NCBI GenBank assembly: GCA_944359595.1
Contig: CALVSV010000104.1
Coordinates: forward strand, 1-5,587
Reading direction: 5' to 3'
Length of the DNA: 5,587 nt
Origin: an uncultured Bacilli bacterium
GTDB lineage: Bacteria > Bacillota_I > Bacilli_A > RF39 > UBA660
Made by a program: the position numbers and the translations under genes. The notes beneath the pieces are model-generated. The model searched no databases. It saw only the letters and a program-made list of their open reading frames with translations, and was not told where the DNA came from. Positions within the stretch are counted from its first letter, which is position 1. Each line of letters opens with the position of its first letter. Positions 1 through 5,343 of the stretch are shown here, in pieces.

Positions 1-736
1 TTGTAATAACCATAGATATTATTGATGATATAACAAGACCTAATATTATATATTGTATTAGTGTTTTTTTCTTTTTAAATAGATAATTCATAAGTTTAGA
101 TATTAATATTATACCTATTATAAGTCCAATAAATAACGGAATAATTATTTCTATATTAGATAATGTTTTATTTATATTAGTTAAATTACTTATTACATCT
201 ATTATTAAATTATAATATCCTAACATAACCATTAGTGCAGTTGCGCTAATACCTGGTACTACAGTTGCGAATGCATATATAAATCCTACTAATATTAATA
301 TTATAAATGTTTTTATATTTAAATTTATATTATAATTAATAGTTTCTTTTTTTATAAATAATAATGAAATTAATATAATAGATATTAATATAGTTATTAT
401 AATATATTTTTTATTATTATTTATATTTATATTTTTTAATGTATTTTTTAATGCACCTAATATTAATCCTATAAATAAAAACATTGTAGGTACATAATAA
501 AATAATAATGATATTTTAATAAGTTTACTTATTAATAATATAGATGTTATTATTCCTAAAAATATAGGTAATAAAAACAATATATTTTTTTTAAAATCTT
601 TAAATATATTTGAAATAATATCTATACATTTATCATATAATCCAAGAGATATAGATAGCATTCCACCACTTACTCCTGGTATTATTTGTCCCATACCTAT
701 GATTAATCCTTTAAAAAATAATATAATGTTTTTCAT
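1..736 (-). CDS. DUF368 family membrane protein, putative polyprenyl-phosphate transporter (partial, C-terminus off the left edge)
   Basis: This is an integral membrane protein read on the minus strand. The frame is open for 245 codons from ATG at 736 to the window edge with no stop, so the 3' end is missing. It is very hydrophobic, with many predicted membrane segments. Residues 16-25 carry the N-terminal DUF368 signature (GQIIPGVSGG), and a second copy, VVPGIS, sits at 159-164. After each motif comes a similar stretch ending in a glycine-rich helix (LFIGLILGAL near 87-96, IILGLVISSI near 230-239), so the protein is an internal duplication, as known for the family. DUF368 proteins (PopT) have been shown to take part in recycling undecaprenyl phosphate across the membrane for cell-wall synthesis; the role here is inferred from the family. 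The start is supported by AAGGTGA (742-748, minus strand) 5 nt upstream. Full-length members are roughly 260-310 residues, so only the last helices should be missing. Confidence 0.9.
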   Translation of the reverse strand, partial: MKNIILFFKGLIIGMGQIIPGVSGGMLSISLGLYDKCIDIISNIFKDFKKNILFLLPIFLGIITSILLISKLIKISLLFYYVPTMFLFIGLILGALKNTLKNININNNKKYIIITILISIILISLLFIKKETINYNINLNIKTFIILILVGFIYAFATVVPGISATALMVMLGYYNLIIDVISNLTNINKTLSNIEIIIPLFIGLIIGIILISKLMNYLFKKKKTLIQYIILGLVISSIISMVIT

Positions 737-762
737 ATATTTCACCTTGTTAAATAATATGA

Positions 763-791
763 TTTACATTTATATTTATTTATTATATAAT
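763..791 (+). promoter_or_regulatory. SigA-type promoter of the prodomain-like gene
   Basis: TTTACA at 763-768 and a perfect TATAAT at 786-791 are separated by 17 nt, which is the optimal spacing. Transcription would start near 798, giving a leader of under 20 nt that just includes the Shine-Dalgarno GGAG at 803-806. It lies in the 78-nt gap between the divergent DUF368 gene and the gene starting at 815. No equally convincing minus-strand promoter for DUF368 was found in the gap. Confidence 0.75.
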
Positions 792-814
792 TACTATGAT
801 GTGGAGTTGATATA

Positions 815-1288
815 ATGGGTTATAGTAATGATGCTAATGAAATAAAGAAATATTTAATTACTATAGTAATATTTGTAATAGTAATAATTTTAGGATTAAT
901 TATTTTTTCTATAATTAAAGGTGATGAAACTAAATTAAATTTAAATGATAATGATATTAAAGAAGAAGATAAAGACACTAATACTATACAAGTAGAAGAA
1001 GATACTAATATAGTAGAGGAAAATCCTAATATAGTTACTGACGGTGATACAAATTTTATAAATAATAGACTTATAGTTGAATTTATAAATGAATTAAGTA
1101 AAGAAGAGATGGAATCATATATAACTAGTATTGGCGCAAAATTAATTTATGTTATATCAAGCTATGAGGGTATAATAGAGATAAATACTACATTTAATAC
1201 AATTAGTGAAATAGAGAATTATGCAACACAATTTGAAGAAGAACACGCAGATATGATAGGATATGCTGTTCCTCAAACAGTTGATTAA
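815..1288 (+). CDS. Membrane-anchored protein with a subtilase-propeptide-like (I9/fervidolysin prodomain-like) C-terminal domain
   Basis: This is a 157-residue protein not recognised as a named gene. One membrane segment spans about residues 13-34. It is followed by an acidic, low-complexity linker (37-82) in which the triplet DTN recurs at 54, 63 and 78. A compact domain then runs from about 84 to the end. That domain reads NRLIVEF, a helix rich in Glu/Lys, GAKLIYVISSYEGIIEI, a second helix (about 129-145), then IGYAVPQ. This order (strand, helix, Gly-turn strand pair, helix, closing YAxP strand) is the pattern of subtilisin-type propeptides and fervidolysin-like prodomains, which act as intramolecular chaperones and inhibitors of S8 proteases. 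No protease domain follows; a stop and a palindrome do. The anchor and acidic linker suggest the domain lies outside the membrane. The start has GGAG 8 nt upstream. The coding call is secure; the domain assignment rests on pattern only and the function is unknown. Confidence 0.8.
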   Translation: MGYSNDANEIKKYLITIVIFVIVIILGLIIFSIIKGDETKLNLNDNDIKEEDKDTNTIQVEEDTNIVEENPNIVTDGDTNFINNRLIVEFINELSKEEMESYITSIGAKLIYVISSYEGIIEINTTFNTISEIENYATQFEEEHADMIGYAVPQTVD

Positions 1289-1289
1289 T

Positions 1290-1315
1290 AATGTCAACCA
1301 AAATTGGTTGACATT
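1290..1315. terminator. Perfect 11-bp inverted repeat: weak terminator and/or operator
   Basis: Arms at 1290-1300 and 1305-1315 (core TGTCAACCA / TGGTTGACA) pair perfectly around a 4-nt AAAT loop, immediately after the stop codon at 1288. The position suits a terminator for the upstream gene. However, the following sequence (from 1316, CATGTTTATG) is not a clean T-run, so termination would be weak. The right arm also contains TTGACA (1308-1313), the -35 box of the rpsP promoter, so a dimeric DNA-binding protein on this palindrome would block that promoter. The repeat is seen directly; both roles are inferred. Confidence 0.6.
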
Positions 1316-1337
1316 CATGTTTATGTTATGATATAAT
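1308..1337 (+). promoter_or_regulatory. Strong extended -10 promoter of rpsP-khpA
   Basis: A consensus -35 TTGACA (1308-1313) and consensus -10 TATAAT (1332-1337) are separated by 18 nt. The TGA at 1329-1331 gives the extended -10 form TGnTATAAT. Transcription should start near 1344, leaving a leader of about 20 nt with the Shine-Dalgarno AAAGGAGAA. Such a near-perfect promoter fits a ribosomal-protein gene. The -35 box lies inside the right arm of the palindrome at 1290-1315. Confidence 0.85.
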
Positions 1338-1364
1338 TGGATACATGAAGAAAGGAGAATTTAT

Positions 1365-1637
1365 ATGGCAGTAAAGTTAAGACTAAAAAGAATGGGGGCT
1401 AAGAAAAGTCCATCATATAGAATTGTAGCGGCTGATTCACGTGTTAAAAGAGATGGTATAGTAATTGAAGAACTAGGTTATTATAATCCAACAACTGAAC
1501 CAGCTACTATAAATGTTAAAGAAGAAGAAGTTTTAAGATGGCTTAGAAATGGAGCAATACCAACAGATACTGTAAGAAGTATATTATCAAAACAAGGTAT
1601 TATGAAGAAATTCCATGAAGAAAGACATAGTAAATAA
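1365..1637 (+). CDS. rpsP: 30S ribosomal protein S16
   Basis: S16 is a primary assembly protein of the small ribosomal subunit that binds 16S rRNA. The protein has 90 residues, typical of Firmicutes S16, and is conserved end to end. It begins [20 protein letters not shown], followed by the ADSR and RDG motifs, [11 protein letters not shown] (about 36-46), the helix [17 protein letters not shown] (about 55-71) and the closing GIMKKFHEE. The start at 1365 has a strong AAAGGAGAA site with GGAG 7 nt upstream. It is followed by khpA, whose start lies 23 nt inside the end of this gene, so the two should share one transcript and be translationally coupled. In many Firmicutes rpsP sits in the order ffh-rpsP-khpA-rimM-trmD-rplS; here only the rpsP-khpA pair remains. 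Confidence 0.98.
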   Translation: MAVKLRLKRMGAKKSPSYRIVAADSRVKRDGIVIEELGYYNPTTEPATINVKEEEVLRWLRNGAIPTDTVRSILSKQGIMKKFHEERHSK

Positions 1638-1875
1638 TTACATTTCACTTATATACCAATTAGTTACTGTTTTTGTTAATAATGAAGAGTTAGTTAGTAT
1701 AAAAGAGATAGATAGTAATGAGTATGATCATAATATTATTGTATTAGTAAGTAAAGATGATATGGCTAGACTAATTGGTTATAAGGGAATTAATGCTAAC
1801 TCTATTAGAAATATATTGAATGCTTATGCTTATAAAAATAATGAAAAGATTAATATTGAATTTGATTCATTTTAA
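1615..1875 (+). CDS. khpA: KH-domain RNA-binding protein KhpA (YlqC family)
   Basis: This is a small cytoplasmic RNA-binding protein of 86 residues. In Firmicutes KhpA pairs with KhpB (EloR/Jag) as an RNA chaperone affecting cell elongation and division; that role is family knowledge. A single type II KH domain fills the protein. The key GxxG loop is G55-Y-K-G58, within [16 protein letters not shown], the usual nucleic-acid-contacting helix-loop-helix. The N-terminal helix (about 4-21) and the [10 protein letters not shown] strand-helix segment also match. The gene starts inside the 3' end of rpsP, overlapping it by 23 nt in another frame. ATG 1615 is the only ATG that keeps the N-terminal helix, because an in-frame TGA lies at 1603. 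Only a weak purine stretch (GAAGAAA) precedes it, so translation probably depends on ribosomes finishing rpsP. It is more divergent from textbook KhpA than S16 is from its family, but position and motif make the call firm. Confidence 0.9.
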   Translation: MKKDIVNNYISLIYQLVTVFVNNEELVSIKEIDSNEYDHNIIVLVSKDDMARLIGYKGINANSIRNILNAYAYKNNEKINIEFDSF

Positions 1876-1892
1876 TCTTTTTATGTTATAAT
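1862..1892 (+). promoter_or_regulatory. Extended -10 promoter upstream of the two-component genes
   Basis: A perfect TATAAT at 1887-1892 is preceded by TGT (1884-1886), giving an extended -10. The -35 is weaker: TTGATT at 1862-1867, with a long 19-nt spacer and lying in the last codons of khpA. Transcription would begin near 1899, leaving a leader of about 75 nt that contains the 10-bp repeats at 1900-1939. The segment TTATGTTATAAT resembles the rpsP promoter. No hairpin terminator separates khpA from this promoter, so read-through from rpsP-khpA is also possible. Confidence 0.6.
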
Positions 1893-1899
1893 GGATTAA

Positions 1900-1939
1900 T
1901 CACATATTTTCACATAATTTATTCATATTTATTCAAAAA
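1900..1939 (+). repeat. Four imperfect 10-bp tandem direct repeats upstream of the response regulator
   Basis: Reading in steps of ten from 1900 gives TCACATATTT, TCACATAATT, TATTCATATT and TATTCAAAAA. The first two units share TCACATA exactly and the last two share TATTCA exactly. A period of about one helical turn is typical of tandem half-sites for OmpR/PhoB-type regulators, so this may be an autoregulatory site. The sequence is also simply T-rich, and chance remains a real alternative. Confidence 0.4.
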
Positions 1940-1961
1940 TTTTATTTTATATTAATATATG

Positions 1962-1973
1962 GGAAGTGATATA
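1962..1973 (+). promoter_or_regulatory. Ribosome binding site that decides the response regulator start
   Basis: GGAAGTGAT (1962-1970) matches much of the anti-SD complement GGAGGTGAT and sits at proper distance from ATG 1974. An in-frame ATG at 1959 overlaps this site and has only AT-rich sequence in front of it, so 1974 is the likely start. The sites GGAGTTGAT before 815 and AGAGTGAT before 3950 have the same build. Confidence 0.7.
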
Positions 1974-2627
1974 ATGTATACTATATGTTTAGTAGAAGAT
2001 GAAGAAAACTTAAATAATTTAATAACTACATATTTAAAAAAAGAAGGATATAATGTTATAAGTTTAACTAAGGGTAGTGATGCTATCAACTTAGATAATA
2101 ATGTAGATTTATGGATATTAGATATTATGCTTGAAGATGATGTATCTGGGTATGATGTAATTAAACATATAAGAGAAAAAAATGAAATAGTACCAGTTAT
2201 ATTTACTTCTGCAAGGGATCAAGATTTAGATAAAATAATAGGATTAGAACTTGGAAGTGACGATTATATTACTAAACCTTATTCTCCTAAAGAACTTATA
2301 TTAAGAGTTAATAAAATAATTAAAAGAGTATATAATAAAAGCTTTGATAAAATAAAATATGATGATTATGAAATAGATATTAGTAAAAGATTAATTATAT
2401 ATAATAATAAAGAAATTGTTCTTACTACTTTAGAATTTGATCTATTAATATTGTTTATTAAAAATATGGATAAATCATTAGATAGAGAATTAATATTAAA
2501 TAAAATATGGGGTAATACTTATTATGGTAGTGATAGAGTAGTTGATGATTTAGTTAGACGTTTAAGAAAGAAAATGCCTAGACTTAAGATTAGTACAATA
2601 TATGGCTATGGTTATAAATTAGTATGA
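1974..2627 (+). CDS. OmpR/PhoB-family response regulator
   Basis: This is a cytoplasmic DNA-binding transcription regulator activated by phosphorylation, probably by the kinase encoded next. It has 217 residues from ATG 1974, the usual length for the family; starting at 1959 would add only MGSDI and has no ribosome site. The receiver domain (1-115) holds the acidic pair E8/D9, phospho-acceptor D50 in WILDIML, T78 in IFTSAR and K101 in the TKPY motif, so every catalytic residue is present. The winged-helix domain covers about 126-217, with LTTLEFDLL (150-158), recognition helix DRVVDDLVRRLRKKM (187-201) and the wing IYGYGYKL at the C-terminus. Its stop overlaps the kinase start in ATGA, so the pair is co-translated. 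The 10-bp direct repeats upstream may be its own binding site. The regulated genes cannot be told from the sequence, and no specific name is justified. Confidence 0.96.
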   Translation: MYTICLVEDEENLNNLITTYLKKEGYNVISLTKGSDAINLDNNVDLWILDIMLEDDVSGYDVIKHIREKNEIVPVIFTSARDQDLDKIIGLELGSDDYITKPYSPKELILRVNKIIKRVYNKSFDKIKYDDYEIDISKRLIIYNNKEIVLTTLEFDLLILFIKNMDKSLDRELILNKIWGNTYYGSDRVVDDLVRRLRKKMPRLKISTIYGYGYKLV

Positions 2628-3913
2628 AAAATAGAATATCTTTATCTAATCAATTAACTTTAATATCATTTATAGTATTTATTATATTAGTAGTATCTAT
2701 TACTATATTTTTACCTAATGCAATGTCTCCATATTTAGAAGAAGTAGTATATAATTTTTTAGATCAACCACTTAAATATATTAATAGTAATAATATATCT
2801 GAAAAACATTTTTCAGAAAATATAGCATATATTCAAGTTGATAATAGTGGTAATATCATTGTTAGTTCTAATATTGATGATATTGTAACTAATGCTGATT
2901 ATGAAGATATATTAAATAATATTGATAATAAGAATGGTACGTTTAAAATAAATAATAAACAATATTATTATGTTAGAAATATTAATATAGATAATATAAA
3001 AATAACTATTACTAATGATAAATTTGTAAATAAAATTAAATCTAGATTATTTGTATCATTATTACCTGTTATAATTATTACATTTTTACTTATATTAATA
3101 TCTTTATTAATTTGGTGTAATTTTGTAGTTAGAAAAATATATTTACTTATTAAAAGAGTAAATAATATAAATAATGATAATTATGATAATATACCTAGAA
3201 TAAAAGTAGATGATGAATTAAAGGTGTTAGAAAGTACAATAGATGATACTAGACTTATGTTATTAGAACAAGATAATTATAAGAATGAGATGTATCAAAA
3301 TATATCACATGATTTTAAAACACCTATAGCTGTTATTAAATCATATATAGAGGCTAGCAATGATGGAGTTATCAGCAAGGAAGAAGCTAATAATGTAATT
3401 ACTGAACAAATAAATAAATTAGATAATAAAGTTAAAAGCTTATTACAATTAAATAAAATAGAATATTTAAAAGAAAATTATAATGGGGATAAAGATGCTA
3501 CTGTAGATATAGTTAATATAATTAATGCATGTGTAGATAAATTTAAATTAGAAAATAAGAATATAAAGTGGACATTAACAATTAAAAAGAAAAATTTAAT
3601 ATATAGAGGAACATATGATATGTGGGAATCAATTATAGATAATTTATTAACTAATTTTATGAGATATGCAAAAAATGCAATAAGTATAGAAGCTAGTAAT
3701 AAAAGAATAGTACTTTTCAATGATGGAGAAGCGATTGATGAAAGTATTATGAATGATATATTTTCACCATATAAGAAGGGTATGAAAGGTCAATTTGGAT
3801 TGGGATTATCAATTGTTAAAAAGACATGTGAATTATTAAATTATTCTATACATGTTAATAATGTACGTGGAGGGGTAAAATTTATTATAGAGGATAGACA
3901 AACGAAAAAATAA
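2624..3913 (+). CDS. Membrane sensor histidine kinase, partner of the preceding response regulator
   Basis: This 429-residue kinase should sense an external signal and phosphorylate the adjacent regulator. Membrane segments lie at about 12-31 and 143-166. They enclose an extracytoplasmic domain of roughly 110 residues with a PAS/Cache-like pattern (YIQVDNSGNIIVSS at 69-82); its ligand is unknown. A linker with HAMP-like character (about 167-216) leads to the DHp domain, with the H-box NISHDFKTPIAVIK and phospho-acceptor H229. The ATP-binding domain has the N-box around IIDNLLTNF (N340, N344), the G1 box NDGEAID (D367, G368), the F-box IFSPYKKG (F380) and the G2 box GQFGLGLSIVKK (G389-K400). 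All catalytic boxes are present, so it should be active. It starts within ATGA at the regulator's stop and lacks a good ribosome site of its own, implying translational coupling. Its last codons contain the queA promoter. Confidence 0.95.
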   Translation: MKNRISLSNQLTLISFIVFIILVVSITIFLPNAMSPYLEEVVYNFLDQPLKYINSNNISEKHFSENIAYIQVDNSGNIIVSSNIDDIVTNADYEDILNNIDNKNGTFKINNKQYYYVRNINIDNIKITITNDKFVNKIKSRLFVSLLPVIIITFLLILISLLIWCNFVVRKIYLLIKRVNNINNDNYDNIPRIKVDDELKVLESTIDDTRLMLLEQDNYKNEMYQNISHDFKTPIAVIKSYIEASNDGVISKEEANNVITEQINKLDNKVKSLLQLNKIEYLKENYNGDKDATVDIVNIINACVDKFKLENKNIKWTLTIKKKNLIYRGTYDMWESIIDNLLTNFMRYAKNAISIEASNKRIVLFNDGEAIDESIMNDIFSPYKKGMKGQFGLGLSIVKKTCELLNYSIHVNNVRGGVKFIIEDRQTKK

Positions 3914-3923
3914 AATGTATAAT
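3895..3923 (+). promoter_or_regulatory. Promoter of queA inside the end of the kinase gene
   Basis: TAGACA (3895-3900, one mismatch to TTGACA) and a perfect TATAAT (3918-3923) are separated by 17 nt. Transcription would start near 3930, about 20 nt before ATG 3950, leaving room only for the ribosome site AGAGTGAT. There is no space for a riboswitch. queA can therefore be expressed independently of the two-component system, although read-through is also likely since no terminator intervenes. Confidence 0.65.
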
Positions 3924-3949
3924 TATAGATTGAAAACGAGAGTGATATT

Positions 3950-4984
3950 ATGAAGACAGATGATTTTGATTATTATTTACCAGAGAATTTAATAGCTCAA
4001 ACACCGCTATCTAATAGAAGTGATTCTAAGTTACTGATAATGAACCGTGATACTGGGAATATTAAGCATGATACTTTTAAAAATATTATAAATTACTTAG
4101 ATACTAATGATGTATTAGTATTTAATGATACAAAAGTTATTCCTGCAAGACTTATTGGTGAGAAAATAGATACTAAAGCAGTTATTGAAGTGTTGTTATT
4201 AAAAGAAATAGAATCTGATGTATGGGAATGTATTACTAAACCTGCAAAAAGGGTGCATATAGATACAGTTATTAGCTTTGGTGATGGAAAATTAAAGATG
4301 AAATGTATAGAAGTACTAGATGAAGGTATTAGAAGATTCAAGCTTATTTATAATGGTATTTTATTAGAAATATTAGATGAGTTAGGTACTATGCCACTAC
4401 CACCATATATACATGAAAAATTAAATGATAAGGATAGATATCAAACAGTATATGCAAAAAATAGTGGTAGTGCAGCAGCGCCTACCGCAGGACTTCATTT
4501 TACGAATGAATTATTAAAATCTATTAAAGATAAGGGAATAGAGTGTTATTTTGTAACATTACATGTAGGACTTGGGACATTTAGACCTGTTAAAGTAGAA
4601 GATGTATCAAAACATGTAATGCATGAAGAAGAATATTTTATAAGTGATGAGGTAGCTCAAAAATTGAATGCAGCAAAAAGAAGTGGCAAAAATATAATTA
4701 GTGTAGGTACAACTACAACTAGAGTATTAGAAACAGTATATAATAAGTATAATGAATTTAGAAGTGATAGTGGTTCAACAAATATATTTATATATCCTGG
4801 ATATAAATTTAAAGCAATAGACTCACTAATAACTAATTTTCATTTACCTAAATCTACTTTAATTATGTTAGTTTCAGCATTTTCAACAAAAGAAAATATT
4901 ATGAATGCATACAACGAAGCAATAAAAAATAATTATAGATTTTTCTCTTTTGGAGATAGTATGTTCATAAAAAAAATAAAGTAG
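3950..4984 (+). CDS. queA: S-adenosylmethionine:tRNA ribosyltransferase-isomerase
   Basis: QueA transfers and isomerises the ribose moiety of S-adenosylmethionine onto preQ1-modified tRNA, making epoxyqueuosine at the wobble position of GUN-anticodon tRNAs. The protein has 344 residues, the normal full length. The family signatures appear in order: the N-terminal [13 protein letters not shown] region with [16 protein letters not shown] (57-68), MPLPPYI (148-154), [13 protein letters not shown] (173-185), [11 protein letters not shown] (204-214), GTTTTRVLE (253-261), [18 protein letters not shown] (294-311) and the closing [10 protein letters not shown] (331-340). All look intact, so the enzyme should be active. 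The start has AGAGTGAT just upstream and an N-terminus matching the family. tgt and ruvB, frequent neighbours elsewhere, are not in this window. The gene has its own promoter in the end of the kinase gene and finishes within the shared hairpin terminator, 6 nt from the converging rpmB stop. Confidence 0.98.
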   Translation: MKTDDFDYYLPENLIAQTPLSNRSDSKLLIMNRDTGNIKHDTFKNIINYLDTNDVLVFNDTKVIPARLIGEKIDTKAVIEVLLLKEIESDVWECITKPAKRVHIDTVISFGDGKLKMKCIEVLDEGIRRFKLIYNGILLEILDELGTMPLPPYIHEKLNDKDRYQTVYAKNSGSAAAPTAGLHFTNELLKSIKDKGIECYFVTLHVGLGTFRPVKVEDVSKHVMHEEEYFISDEVAQKLNAAKRSGKNIISVGTTTTRVLETVYNKYNEFRSDSGSTNIFIYPGYKFKAIDSLITNFHLPKSTLIMLVSAFSTKENIMNAYNEAIKNNYRFFSFGDSMFIKKIK

Positions 4985-5007
4985 CGTATATTACGCTGCT
5001 TTATTTT
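4973..5007. terminator. Bidirectional rho-independent terminator between queA and rpmB
   Basis: Arms at 4973-4988 and 4992-5007 pair over 16 bp (one G-T wobble) around a 3-nt TAT loop, with core AGCGTA / TACGCT. The outer stem is A-rich on the left and T-rich on the right, so each strand ends in a T-rich tail, as needed for termination in both directions. The structure contains the stop codons of both converging genes: queA TAG at 4982-4984 and rpmB TAA at 4991-4993 on the minus strand. Confidence 0.85.
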
Positions 5008-5167
5008 CTGCTTTATATTTCTTAGCTTCTCTAACAGTCATCACAACTTTCTTACCATCAACAGTAACAGTTTGCATATTAGGTTTTTGAACTGTTTTAG
5101 TAGCTTTTAATGAGAATGGACGATTATTTCCAAACATAGGTTTTTTACTAGATACTTTTTTTGCCAT
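4991..5167 (-). CDS. rpmB: 50S ribosomal protein L28
   Basis: L28 is a small protein of the large ribosomal subunit. This gene has 58 codons on the minus strand. It begins MAKK and carries the family core FGNNRPFSLKATKTVQKPNM (about 12-31, compare GNNRSHA...KR...NLQ in other Firmicutes), then TVTVDGKKVVMTVREAKKYK (about 33-52), where other L28 proteins have the VDGKxKRVxVSxRALKSG segment. The N-terminus lacks the Cys found near position 5 in many L28 proteins, so it is a zinc-free form. The C-terminus is short and ends in KAA inside the terminator hairpin. GAGGTG (5173-5178) lies 5 nt upstream of the ATG and a good promoter is further upstream, so it is a stand-alone transcription unit converging on queA. 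The sequence is divergent, but the motif order and size make the assignment reliable. Confidence 0.9.
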   Translation of the reverse strand: MAKKVSSKKPMFGNNRPFSLKATKTVQKPNMQTVTVDGKKVVMTVREAKKYKAENKAA

Positions 5168-5206
5168 GTTTACACCTCGCTTTTTCTTATATAACTTGTC
5201 TTAATA

Positions 5207-5235
5207 ACTTTATCATATTTATTAGTATTTGTCAA
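5207..5235 (-). promoter_or_regulatory. Extended -10 promoter of rpmB
   Basis: On the minus strand a perfect TTGACA (5230-5235) and TAAAGT (5207-5212) are spaced by 17 nt. TGA sits directly before the -10, at 5213-5215, giving the extended form. Transcription should start near 5200, about 33 nt before the start codon. Confidence 0.75.
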
Positions 5236-5273
5236 ACAAGCATTAAAATTTTTTACATTTTTTTTATAGAGGG

Positions 5274-5302
5274 TTGCATAACAAAAAATTTTATGATATT
5301 CT
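5274..5302 (+). promoter_or_regulatory. Probable extended -10 promoter of the pilin-like gene
   Basis: TTGCAT (5274-5279) and TATTCT (5297-5302) are separated by 17 nt, and TGA (5294-5296) precedes the -10, so the weak hexamers are helped by the extended element. The start would be near 5309, some 35 nt before ATG 5344. The 38 nt of A/T tracts between this and the rpmB -35 (5236-5273) hold no gene and could serve as UP-element sequence for both divergent promoters. Confidence 0.5.
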
Positions 5303-5343
5303 AGATATGTAAAATATTAAGAAGATATGGAGGATTTTAAAAA

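Noticed and set aside
808..816. TGATATAAT overlapping the start codon at 815 (the same string occurs at 1967-1975) as a promoter
   Set aside because: Transcription from it would begin inside the gene and lose the start codon. The string is explained by a GTGAT/TTGAT Shine-Dalgarno end joined to ATAATG.
1941..1960. TATATT-type -10 just before the response regulator
   Set aside because: Transcription would start at or after the ribosome binding site, and the area is plain AT-rich sequence; the extended -10 at 1884-1892 is better placed.
1959..1973. Upstream ATG as start of the response regulator
   Set aside because: It overlaps the ribosome binding site of the ATG at 1974 and has none of its own; the receiver domain begins normally from 1974.
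2625..2627. TGA read as tryptophan (Mycoplasma code) at the end of the response regulator
   Set aside because: The protein ends here at the family's normal YGYGYKLV terminus, the kinase starts in the same ATGA, and TGG is used for Trp across the window.
3478..3720. Minus-strand open frame of about 80 codons inside the kinase gene
   Set aside because: It lies wholly antisense to the conserved catalytic part of the histidine kinase, has no ribosome site or recognisable motif, and is expected from AT-rich coding sequence.
3914..3949. Riboswitch (preQ1-type) in front of queA
   Set aside because: The gap is 36 nt and the predicted leader about 20 nt, too short for an aptamer plus expression platform, and no suitable stem was seen.
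4093..4341. Minus-strand open frame of about 82 codons inside queA
   Set aside because: It is antisense to conserved queA coding sequence and its translation is a Ser/Thr/Ile-rich shadow with no family features.
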